Source: an uncultured Clostridia bacterium
GTDB lineage: Bacteria > Bacillota > Clostridia > TANB77 > CAG-508
DNA length: 57,376 nt
Direction of reading: 5' to 3'
Assembly (NCBI GenBank): GCA_934141475.1
Contig: CAKPCG010000007.1
Span: 1-57,376 of the forward strand
The notes beneath the pieces are model-generated. The model ran no database searches. It was given only the letters and a program-made list of their open reading frames with translations, and had not been told where the DNA came from. Made by a program: the position numbers and the translations under genes. Of the stretch, positions 10,101 to 16,758 are shown piece after piece (position 1 is the stretch's first letter; every line of letters begins with the position of its first letter).

Positions 10101-11797
10101 CAATTATAAAAAGCACTATTTCCTATACTTACCACATTTTTTGCAAAATCTAAGCTTCCTTTCATTCCTTTACATTCATAAAAAGCGCTATTTCCTATTG
10201 TTTCTATATTAGGATTATCATAATCCACTTCCAAAGAAGCACAGCTCTTAAATGCTTCATTTCCTATGTTTTTTAAACCATTTCCAATAGTTAAAACAAG
10301 AAGACCTGTACAGCTTGAAAAGCTTGAATTTCCAACATTTTCAACCGAATCTCTTAAAACTACTGATTGTAAATTTGTACATCCATAAAAAGAAGTATCA
10401 GATACATTTTTACATCCAAGTTCTACTGTTTTTAGTCCTGTGCAACCATAAAACGCTGCAATTCCTGAGTTTTCCGCTCCATCTTCTATTGTTACTTTTT
10501 TTATTCCTGCATTTTGGTAAAATGTATATCTTCCTACATTTTTTACATTTGATTTTATAGTTACTTCTATTGAATTATTTCTTGAATAGTACCAAGGTGT
10601 ATATTGATATGTATTATTTAAGTAATCATACCCTATACCATCTCCATTTCCAGCTGTTAAAGAAACTTTTGTAATTCCACTACATCCTGAAAATACGCCT
10701 GAATTTGACATATAATTTATAGATATAGGTAAACTTATATCTTTTATTCCACTACAATTTTGAAACGCATTATCTAGTATTGTATCTACACCGTCTGGTA
10801 TAACTAATTTGGTTAATTTATTACATCCACTAAATGCTGACGTATTTATTTTACTTACCTGTAAACCATTATAAACAGATGGAATGGTAAGTTCTGTTAT
10901 TTCTCCATTGTTATATGCTGCTTTTCCTGTATCCGAAAATCCTAGTAATGTTGCATATTTAGAGGTTGTAACCCATTCAAAGTTATCTTTTCCAGTTTCA
11001 TTTGTCCATTTTGCATAAAGTGTTATGTTTTCATTTATACTATTATTAAAATTATATAAATTTGTTAATCCTTCATCTAAATACCATCCACTAAATGTAA
11101 AGCCACTCTTAGTAGGGTCACTTGGTCTAGTAGCTTTACTACCTTTTTTTACTGTTTGAGAAGAAACATCGCTTCCGCCTTTTGAATTAAATGTTACAAC
11201 ATATGTAACTTTTGTATCTTCTGAGCTTCCTTCACCTGATGTATTTCCGCCTGTTGAGGTATTACCTGTAGAAGTATTTCCACCACTTGGCTTGTTTACA
11301 CCACCTGATGTATTTCCACCACTCGGCTTGTTTCCACCACCTGATGTATTTCCACCACTTGATGTATTACCTCCTGTTGTTCCTCCGCCTGATGTGTTTC
11401 CTCCTGTACTATTATTTCCTGTTCCAGAAGATGAAACCGTTACATCATATCCTCTGTGATTTACTTTTATAGTTTTATCATCCTCATTTAATTCTTTTAT
11501 TTCTGAGTTTGCATCAGGATATTGATTTTTTAAGTCTTCTTCTAATAGCTGAGATTGACGCTCTAATGTTAAGCTATCAAAATCTGTATTTGCTGTATAT
11601 AAGTTCATCCAAGACATTTGTACCTCTTCTTCTGCCGAAGCCTGCTCTGTTTTGTCTTTAGCTTCATTTGCTCTTCCTATAATTCCTGAACTACTTAAGG
11701 CTGCAATAGTTACTCCTGCTAAGATTATTATTACAATTATTGTTACAACTAACGCAATTAGCGTAATTCCCTTATTTCTTTTCACATCTTTTAACAT
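7178..11797 (-). CDS. Giant BspA-type leucine-rich-repeat protein with prepilin N-terminus, copy 2
   Basis: 1539 aa with the same architecture as the 1802-aa neighbour. A prepilin-like leader (NKG|ITLIALVV and hydrophobic helix, residues about 8-36) is followed by a GGNTS/KPSGGNTS linker, an InlB B-type repeat (VTFNSKGG, GWYLDEG, LYAKW), many LRR_5 units (AFYGCTGIT, SFYNC) and the same C-terminal beta-rich domain. TGGAGGAATACTA precedes the ATG. There is no long internal duplication like that in copy 1, so the difference in length comes mainly from the number of repeats. Transcription starts in the region shared with the divergent XRE gene, whose predicted operators overlap this promoter. It is probably a surface or pilus-associated adhesin, but no ligand can be inferred. 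Confidence 0.85.
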   Translation of the reverse strand: MLKDVKRNKGITLIALVVTIIVIIILAGVTIAALSSSGIIGRANEAKDKTEQASAEEEVQMSWMNLYTANTDFDSLTLERQSQLLEEDLKNQYPDANSEIKELNEDDKTIKVNHRGYDVTVSSSGTGNNSTGGNTSGGGTTGGNTSSGGNTSGGGNKPSGGNTSGGVNKPSGGNTSTGNTSTGGNTSGEGSSEDTKVTYVVTFNSKGGSDVSSQTVKKGSKATRPSDPTKSGFTFSGWYLDEGLTNLYNFNNSINENITLYAKWTNETGKDNFEWVTTSKYATLLGFSDTGKAAYNNGEITELTIPSVYNGLQVSKINTSAFSGCNKLTKLVIPDGVDTILDNAFQNCSGIKDISLPISINYMSNSGVFSGCSGITKVSLTAGNGDGIGYDYLNNTYQYTPWYYSRNNSIEVTIKSNVKNVGRYTFYQNAGIKKVTIEDGAENSGIAAFYGCTGLKTVELGCKNVSDTSFYGCTNLQSVVLRDSVENVGNSSFSSCTGLLVLTIGNGLKNIGNEAFKSCASLEVDYDNPNIETIGNSAFYECKGMKGSLDFAKNVVSIGNSAFYNCTGITGFSFTKIVNIGDSAFSGCSYLTSGVESLSTVETIGSSAFNGCNNLKGSISLNKVRSIGSGAFSGRTGIVGSIETESIESVGSSAFFGCTGITKVVLKGSSDATLSGLAFYGCSGLTEVEIGDNVKKLDGPVFGNCTKLKKIKMPISLDSEGYNSSYNYYGTTAFKGDENITEIIFSKGTGIGYKYSSSSSTPWDYSKNNLITVILEEGITSIGDSMFRECTGLTTLTLPSTVKTIGASAFYNCSNIESEIDISNLTSIGAESFYNCKKMKGNWNISPELIQIPYRAFCGCSARTGDINLSNITTIGESAFYGCTGITGEIRIDNMENISEKIFWACISINKVKIGNSVKKIGALAFYGCSGITEIEIGDNVTKLDGPVFGNCTKLKKIKMPISLDSERYNSYAFSGVTNLREVILSKGTGLGYNYNSGCTPWYFSRENKPIITIEDGVTRIGNNTFSDCSGIEQVVLPSTITAIGDYAFYNCNTVVNLEVPNKVTSIGRSAFYGCSSLESEVDLSNVTSIGSQAFYNCNKMKGNWNLSSSLTSIGEKTFYNCYARTGEINLNNLTSIGDNAFYQCTGITGNVNLTGIRTLGASSFSGCTGITGSINLTNITSIGSYAFNGCSKITEVNISEGVTSLSQYTFQNCTELNKITMPISLNAVYNTSYPAFKGVVNLKEIYFTRGTGTGYNYSSSYQYTPWYYSRNNEITVTFESGIDDIGASTFQDCTRLSYLNIPKSITKVGNSAFSGCTGIRMIKYEGEASDWSNIQFGTNNDNIKNLTTPGVLNNNYGLADTGITLSGNYKIETKIKNVSYSNSYNYIYSTGSNSFETYIDAANKQLHFTNNSTALNSTNTMAQNQAYVVTEEVDNGTMKATVDGATWITGNTTSATSGSLKLFASSSDNYTTNMIIYYFKLYKEGNLVLDLVPVIRGNEYEGKTAEQNGFYDKVQKKFIYSNNKEFGLEGGAIVCNEK

Positions 11798-11817
11798 TAG
11801 TATTCCTCCATTTTCTT

Positions 11818-11879
11818 CTCATTTTGAGATATTTTGTTTTTATCACAAAATGAGATTAATGTCAATACCTCAATATGAG
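11818..11879. promoter_or_regulatory. Three CTCA-N3-TGAG operators between LRR gene and XRE gene
   Basis: CTCATTTTGAG (11818-11828), CACAAAATGAG (11844-11854, one mismatch) and CTCAATATGAG (11869-11879). Start-to-start spacings are 26 and 25 bases. The three sites lie around the start point, within the spacer and just upstream of the -35 of the LRR promoter. They are the probable binding sites for the adjacent XRE protein. Confidence 0.7.
11837..11865 (-). promoter_or_regulatory. Promoter of second LRR module
   Basis: Minus strand: perfect -35 TTGACA (11860-11865), 17-base spacer, -10 TAAAAA (11837-11842) preceded by TGA, giving an extended -10. The middle CTCA-N3-TGAG site lies inside the spacer, as expected for repression. 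Confidence 0.6.
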
Positions 11880-11909
11880 ATATTATACAATGCCTTCGAG
11901 GTGAGAAAT

Positions 11910-12134
11910 ATGCTTAGATTAAAAAGTCTTAGAGAAGATAATGATTACACTCAAGAAGAAATTGCAAAAATATTAAATTGTAAGCAAAACACATATCAAC
12001 AGTATGAAAGTGAAAAAAGGCAAATACCTATAGAAGCACTAAAAAAATTAGCACTATTTTACAATACAAGTATTGATTATCTAGTTGGGTTATCTAACAA
12101 AATTGAACCTTACCCAAGAGTAAAAAAAATATAG
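11910..12134 (+). CDS. XRE-family helix-turn-helix regulator
   Basis: 74 aa, essentially one HTH_3 (Cro/CI) domain: LKSLREDNDYTQEEIAKIL, then QNTYQQYESEKRQIPIEALKKLA and a YLVGL ending. The start at 11910 is chosen over the longer open frame because GAGGTG sits 6 bases upstream and the frame before it runs antisense into the LRR gene. It is divergent from the LRR module and shares with it the region holding three palindromic sites. It probably represses its own gene and the LRR module. There is no sensor domain, so the signal is unknown; it may act in phase-like switching of the adhesin. Confidence 0.85.
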   Translation: MLRLKSLREDNDYTQEEIAKILNCKQNTYQQYESEKRQIPIEALKKLALFYNTSIDYLVGLSNKIEPYPRVKKI

Positions 12135-12165
12135 CCAAGAATTATAAAATTCTTGGCCCATTTTT
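12134..12165. terminator. Bidirectional terminator between convergent genes
   Basis: GCCAAGAATT-ATAA-AATTCTTGGC followed by CCATTTTTATTT on the plus strand and by A/T-rich sequence on the other side. It overlaps the stop of the XRE gene and serves the convergent membrane protein gene as well. Confidence 0.75.
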
Positions 12166-12167
12166 AT

Positions 12168-12701
12168 TTATTTTTTTATACTTTTTTTATCTTTATTTGC
12201 AAGTACTGCTGGTATAATAGCCATGTAAAGTACTCTTATTAAAATAGATATACTTACATAATGGTTTTCTATAATAATTCCATAAAAAGCATTATCTATT
12301 AAACTAACAACAAGCATCAATAAAAATACAAATCCATAGCTATCTTTTTTCATTTTTATTAAAAAGTCATATGTATATATAAAAATTAATTGACATATTA
12401 AAAATGATAAAAATGAATAAATTGCAACTAAGCTATCTATTGAATCTAAAAATGCCCATTCCATAACATTTACTAATGTTGCAGATATTAGTGAAACTAC
12501 CATCATTATAAGTGCTGTTTTATAATCAGATTTTTTAACTATAATTCCACTTATTAAGTATGTTAATGGATAAAGTAATACACTAATATATAGTTGTACA
12601 CTAAAAATATTTAAATGTGCACTACCAATTAAATTTGCTACTATAAATATTACTGGCATTCCTATTAGATATATTAATGGTATTTTCTTTCTATCTCTCA
12701 T
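12168..12701 (-). CDS. Polytopic membrane protein, possibly VUT/queuosine-precursor-transporter-like
   Basis: 177 aa with about five hydrophobic segments (roughly residues 8-25, 33-52, 62-80, 88-112, 122-142 and a last one near 150-168). The YPLTYLISGII stretch resembles the VUT (YhhQ/QueT-like) group of vitamin or queuosine-precursor transporters, but it is shorter than those and I cannot confirm membership. GGAGGAGG upstream supports the ATG at 12701. It is a single gene, convergent with the XRE regulator and divergent from the VanW gene. Confidence 0.5.
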   Translation of the reverse strand: MRDRKKIPLIYLIGMPVIFIVANLIGSAHLNIFSVQLYISVLLYPLTYLISGIIVKKSDYKTALIMMVVSLISATLVNVMEWAFLDSIDSLVAIYSFLSFLICQLIFIYTYDFLIKMKKDSYGFVFLLMLVVSLIDNAFYGIIIENHYVSISILIRVLYMAIIPAVLANKDKKSIKK

Positions 12702-12769
12702 AAAACCTCCTCCTTTGTTTTTTTCATTTTATATTAAAAAGAATTATTTTACAAGCATAATATCTAAAA

Positions 12770-12789
12770 TGTAACATAAATGTAATATT
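12770..12789. promoter_or_regulatory. Two TGTAA boxes, 11 bp apart, upstream of the VanW gene
   Basis: TGTAAC at 12770 and TGTAATATT at 12781, exactly one helical turn apart. The reverse complement reads TTACA-N6-TTACA, the spacing typical of OmpR/PhoP-type response regulators. The same boxes stand in front of the pilus operon (54867-54917). Confidence 0.45.
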
Positions 12790-12847
12790 TTAATTGTATA
12801 TTTTATAAAAAAATGTAAATGCTATATAAAAAAGGAGGCATCTAAAA

Positions 12848-13675
12848 TTGAAAAAATTTGCTTTTATTATACCTATTTTACTTATTGCAGTGCTTTTTAT
12901 AGTCGCCTATTTTATAAAAAAGCCAAATACAATTTCAAACACCAATACTTTAAATTCAATATACTATAATTCAACTAGAGTCTCTAGCGTAAACGAAAAC
13001 TCAAATAATGACGGATCTTCTTCAAAGTCAGCAGAATCAAACTCTAACAATTCATCTAATACAGACTCTGCAAATAACGAAAATTCCTCCCACGAGCAAT
13101 CTCCTGAACAAAATTCTTCTAAAGCACAATCTGACCCAAAAGATAGTCAATTTGCGTCAAATGAAAACTCTCCCCAAAACTCAGATTCCAATCAAAATAC
13201 TAAAGCACCAATTTCTCCCCAAGAAACAGAGATTGCATCATTTACAACTAAAATTTACACCAAAGACACAGCAAGACAAAACAATGTATCTCTAACATGT
13301 TCAAAATTAAACGGCACACAAATTCAAAATGGACAAACTTTTTCTTTTTGCAATACTATTGGAAAAGCAACAACAGCTAAAGGATACCAAAAAGCTGATG
13401 TTTTTCAAGATGGCGAAAAAATAGAAGCTTTAGGTGGCGGAAATTGCCAAGTGAGTTCAACCTTATATAATGCTGTTTTAAAATTAAATGATATAAAAGT
13501 TACAGAAAGACATGAGCATAGTAATTCTGTTCCATATGTAGCTCAAGGAAAAGATGCTGCTGTAGCATATGGCTCTTATGATTTTAAATTTGTTAATAAC
13601 ACTGGTAATACTATAAAAATAACGTCTACTTGTGATAAAAGTTATGTTTATGTAAAAATTTTCAAACTATCATAG
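12848..13675 (+). CDS. VanW-domain cell-envelope protein
   Basis: 275 aa. The start is TTG, fixed by AAAGGAGG at 12832-12839; no ATG is available. An N-terminal membrane anchor or signal segment (residues about 3-23) is followed by a long Ser/Asn/Gln-rich low-complexity spacer (about 30-135) and a C-terminal VanW domain (about 140-275) with the family landmarks TFSFCNTIG, GGGNCQVSSTLYNAVL, ERHEHS and VPY. VanW proteins lie in vancomycin-resistance and cell-wall gene clusters but their biochemical role is unknown. The next gene is a D-Ala-D-Ala carboxypeptidase, which fits a cell-wall role. TGTAA boxes upstream suggest two-component control. Confidence 0.85.
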   Translation: MKKFAFIIPILLIAVLFIVAYFIKKPNTISNTNTLNSIYYNSTRVSSVNENSNNDGSSSKSAESNSNNSSNTDSANNENSSHEQSPEQNSSKAQSDPKDSQFASNENSPQNSDSNQNTKAPISPQETEIASFTTKIYTKDTARQNNVSLTCSKLNGTQIQNGQTFSFCNTIGKATTAKGYQKADVFQDGEKIEALGGGNCQVSSTLYNAVLKLNDIKVTERHEHSNSVPYVAQGKDAAVAYGSYDFKFVNNTGNTIKITSTCDKSYVYVKIFKLS

Positions 13676-13693
13676 TAATTATGGTAGTTTTTT
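13663..13693 (+). terminator. Terminator overlapping the VanW stop codon
   Basis: ACTATCAT-AGTAATT-ATGGTAGT followed by TTTTTTC. It separates the VanW gene from the carboxypeptidase gene. Confidence 0.6.
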
Positions 13694-13761
13694 CATATTT
13701 TTATAAATTTAGCATAAATTTTACAAATGACAAAAGTTCATTGAAAGGAATGATTTTATAA

Positions 13762-14994
13762 ATGAATAATAAAAAATTAATATTATATTTTTTAGTTACC
13801 TTATTTACAGTAAATATTTCTCTTCCAATATATTCTTCTTACATATGGAGCTCCCCTATTGATTATACATCACAAGTATCTAGTAATATATCTTCCTCAA
13901 ATTTAGATGATTCTTCTAACCATTTAAATCTAAATTGTGGTTCATGTATACTAATTGAGCAAAAAACTGGTGAAGTTTTATATTCTTATAATTCACACGA
14001 AAGGCTAAGACCTGCAAGTGTTACTAAACTAATGAGCATATATTTAATTATGGAGGCATTGCAACAAGGAAAAATAACTTATGATACAAAAATTCCATGC
14101 TCTAAAAATGCAGAATCAATGGGGGGCTCTCAAATATGGTTAACAACAACAGAGAACTTAACTGTAGATGAAATGTTAAAAGCAATTTGCGTTGTGTCTG
14201 CAAATGATGCTGTTACAGCAATTAGTGAATATATTGGTGGAACAGAGGAAAACTTTGTAAATATGATGAATCAAAAAGCAAAAGAACTTGGTATGAATGA
14301 CACAAATTACAAAAACTGCCACGGCATAGATGAAGATGACCATTATACATCAAGTTATGATATATCTATACTTTCAAGAGCTTTACTTAATAATTATCCG
14401 GAAATTACAAAATACACATCTATTTATATGGATAATTTAAGAGATGGTAAATCTAGCCTTGTAAATACAAATAAATTAGTTAGAAATTATAATGGATGTA
14501 CTGGTTTAAAAACAGGTTCTACATCTCTTGCACTATATAATTTATCAGCTTCTGCTACAAGAAATAATTTAAGCCTTATTGCTGTTGTTATGAAAGCACC
14601 TACTTCTAAAGATAGATTTAGCTGTGCTTCTAGCCTGTTAGATTATGGCTTTGCAAATTTTGAATTAAAAACTCTCACAACTAAATCTGAAAATATAAAA
14701 TCAATTTCTGTCTCAAAAGGAATTTTACCATCAGTAAATGCTGTTTCTGAAAGTGAGTGCGTGGTTTTAATTCCTAAAGGAAAGGATTTTAATATAGAAC
14801 AAAATATAACAATTAATCAAAACCTTTCAGCACCAATATCTAAAGGCCAAATAATAGGTAATATACAATACTTTATAGATGGAAATTGCATTTCTGAAAC
14901 TAATCTAATTTCTGATAATTTTGTAGATAAAATAAATATAATTTCTATGGAGAAAAATATTTTATATAATTGGTTTAGCATTCTTAGATTTTAA
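13762..14994 (+). CDS. D-alanyl-D-alanine carboxypeptidase (peptidase S11, DacF/DacB type)
   Basis: 410 aa, exported serine-type penicillin-binding enzyme that trims the terminal D-Ala from peptidoglycan stem peptides. An N-terminal signal or anchor segment (residues about 4-25) is followed by the S11 domain with all three active-site motifs: SVTK (SxxK), SAND (SxN) and KTGS (KTG). A beta-rich C-terminal PBP5_C-like region follows. GAAAGGAATG upstream gives the ribosome site. In spore formers, paralogues of this family (DacB, DacF) act in cortex modification; which paralogue this is cannot be settled from sequence alone. Confidence 0.9.
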   Translation: MNNKKLILYFLVTLFTVNISLPIYSSYIWSSPIDYTSQVSSNISSSNLDDSSNHLNLNCGSCILIEQKTGEVLYSYNSHERLRPASVTKLMSIYLIMEALQQGKITYDTKIPCSKNAESMGGSQIWLTTTENLTVDEMLKAICVVSANDAVTAISEYIGGTEENFVNMMNQKAKELGMNDTNYKNCHGIDEDDHYTSSYDISILSRALLNNYPEITKYTSIYMDNLRDGKSSLVNTNKLVRNYNGCTGLKTGSTSLALYNLSASATRNNLSLIAVVMKAPTSKDRFSCASSLLDYGFANFELKTLTTKSENIKSISVSKGILPSVNAVSESECVVLIPKGKDFNIEQNITINQNLSAPISKGQIIGNIQYFIDGNCISETNLISDNFVDKINIISMEKNILYNWFSILRF

Positions 14995-14999
14995 AAATA

Positions 15000-15057
15000 A
15001 AAGACGGCTTTAAATAAACTTCCCCCAAGTTTAAGTTTATTTAAACTACCGTCTTTA
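15000..15057. terminator. Strong bidirectional terminator
   Basis: Long hairpin: AAGACGG...TTAAATAAACTT pairs with AAGTTTATTTAA...CCGTCTT, flanked by A and T runs. It lies between the convergent carboxypeptidase and prepilin-like genes and can serve both. Confidence 0.85.
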
Positions 15058-15060
15058 ATT

Positions 15061-16758
15061 TTATTTTATAGTATATACATGTCCATTCATACCAGGCTTT
15101 TTCTCTAAATTCACATTTTTTATCGTTATTACAGGTCTTATACCATAATATGATTTTCCTTGGTCTGAATCTGTTCCTCCTACACTTTTTGTTCCATCTA
15201 CACTTACAATATATAATCCACTATCTGATGTAGCATCTGGAGAAGCAATCCAATATTTTGAAGATATGTGTATATCTGGTGTGTAATTGTTTAATATAAA
15301 TAATCCTTTTCTGTCACTATAATCACTTACCAATATATCTGGGCTAGTTCCGCTTCCTTTTTCAATATTTGGCATATCAGAGTGAATTACAGATCTTATT
15401 TTTGCACCATCTCTTGCAACAAATAATTGGTTTGCTGTTACCTCATCATTTGTTTCTCCAAGATAAATTGTATCATGATTTGTAATACTATTTAAGTAAC
15501 CTTGTCCTATATTTCCCGCTTCTTTTCCTTTAAACACTATTTCTCCGAAATGGTTTAATAATCCACTAGCTGCATATACATTTTCTGCTGTAGCATTTCC
15601 ATAGTAATTTTTAGCATAATTATTTCTCTCTGCTTCAAATTGTGTTAAAAGTGTTGATGTTCCTATTGCCCATGGACTATAGCTAGATTGTTTAAAGTCT
15701 TTATAATTATAATATAATCCTGCTGGAATTCCTGTACTTATTATATCAATATCACATGTTCCATCTTCATTGTCTGTTTTGTTTAATAGTCTCCATCCTG
15801 TTAAACTTATATATTCTGTGTCTGTATAAATATCTTTATATTTAACATCATATTCTACATAGCTGTCATCTATAAACCATGAATCATCTATTAATGATAA
15901 ATCTTCTGTTTTTACTGTTTTGTTTAATTTATGCTCTGTTCCTTTTACATCATATATTTTTAAATATAAATCATATGAATCAGAGTTATCCGTTTTTTCA
16001 CTTGTTAGTTTTGCCATACTTTGACTATCTACTTCAAATTTTGTATAAGTTATTTCATTTTGCTTATCATCTTCATTTTCTTTTGTAGGAACAATTGCAT
16101 ATTCTAAATTTTCTCTTTTTAAATCTTCTCCTAAACTTAAAGTAACTTCCATATTTACTACAGCATAGTTATTTTCATCTGGAGTTTTTATTGCTTGTAT
16201 TTTACTAACTTCAAACTCTGTGTCTGTAGCTGTATCTTGTTCTACTTTTTCTATTTCTTCACTATCATTTGGAGATGTATAATAAATTTCATCATTATAT
16301 TTTATTCCATTTGGGTAATATATTTGGTGTGATACTTGGTTTATTATGTATAAATCTTGTGAGTCTTTAATATTTCCAGTTTCACTCCATGTTAAATAAT
16401 CTTTTCCATAATTTAATGTTAGGTTATCTAACTTAGATAAATCTATAACATAATATACTCCAGAATCATTAGGATTGATTATACTGCTATCTCCTCCAGT
16501 TGCTGTTATAAATGTTTCCATCATAGTTTTGTCATTTAAAAATGCTTTTTCAAATACTGGCAGACTATTATTTGTTAAGTAATAGTCTGTAACCTTTGTG
16601 CTTATTGATTCTATATCTGCATATAAATTATTTACCTTTTTTATTCCTAATTGTATGTTTGAATTTGATATTATAATACTTGTAATTATTAATAATACTA
16701 TTATTGTAATTGTTAATACTATTAATGTAACGCCTTTTTCATTTTTATAATTATTCAT
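15061..16758 (-). CDS. Large prepilin-like surface protein
   Basis: 565 aa, far longer than a normal pilin. Residues 7-32 form a class III (prepilin) leader and helix: KG|VTLIVLTITIIVLLI. A central acidic domain (about 190-290) and a C-terminal domain follow (SLTGWRLLNK, GTCDIDIISTGIP, GLYIVSVDG, YGIRPVITI). I do not recognise the C-terminal fold. It lacks the usual Glu at mature position 5, like the other pilin-type proteins in this window. Its start overlaps the end of the Lon-family gene by 8 bases, so it is translationally coupled to it. Likely a minor pilin or pilus-exported surface protein. Confidence 0.7.
   Translation of the reverse strand: MNNYKNEKGVTLIVLTITIIVLLIITSIIISNSNIQLGIKKVNNLYADIESISTKVTDYYLTNNSLPVFEKAFLNDKTMMETFITATGGDSSIINPNDSGVYYVIDLSKLDNLTLNYGKDYLTWSETGNIKDSQDLYIINQVSHQIYYPNGIKYNDEIYYTSPNDSEEIEKVEQDTATDTEFEVSKIQAIKTPDENNYAVVNMEVTLSLGEDLKRENLEYAIVPTKENEDDKQNEITYTKFEVDSQSMAKLTSEKTDNSDSYDLYLKIYDVKGTEHKLNKTVKTEDLSLIDDSWFIDDSYVEYDVKYKDIYTDTEYISLTGWRLLNKTDNEDGTCDIDIISTGIPAGLYYNYKDFKQSSYSPWAIGTSTLLTQFEAERNNYAKNYYGNATAENVYAASGLLNHFGEIVFKGKEAGNIGQGYLNSITNHDTIYLGETNDEVTANQLFVARDGAKIRSVIHSDMPNIEKGSGTSPDILVSDYSDRKGLFILNNYTPDIHISSKYWIASPDATSDSGLYIVSVDGTKSVGGTDSDQGKSYYGIRPVITIKNVNLEKKPGMNGHVYTIK

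Noticed and set aside
7588..11472. Several open frames of 60-160 aa on the plus strand across the LRR genes
   Set aside because: They are antisense shadows of repeat-rich coding sequence, with Leu/Tyr/His-rich nonsense translations and no ribosome sites.
11652..11909. Longer start for the XRE protein
   Set aside because: The extension is antisense to the LRR prepilin leader and crosses the operators; the GAGGTG site supports 11910.
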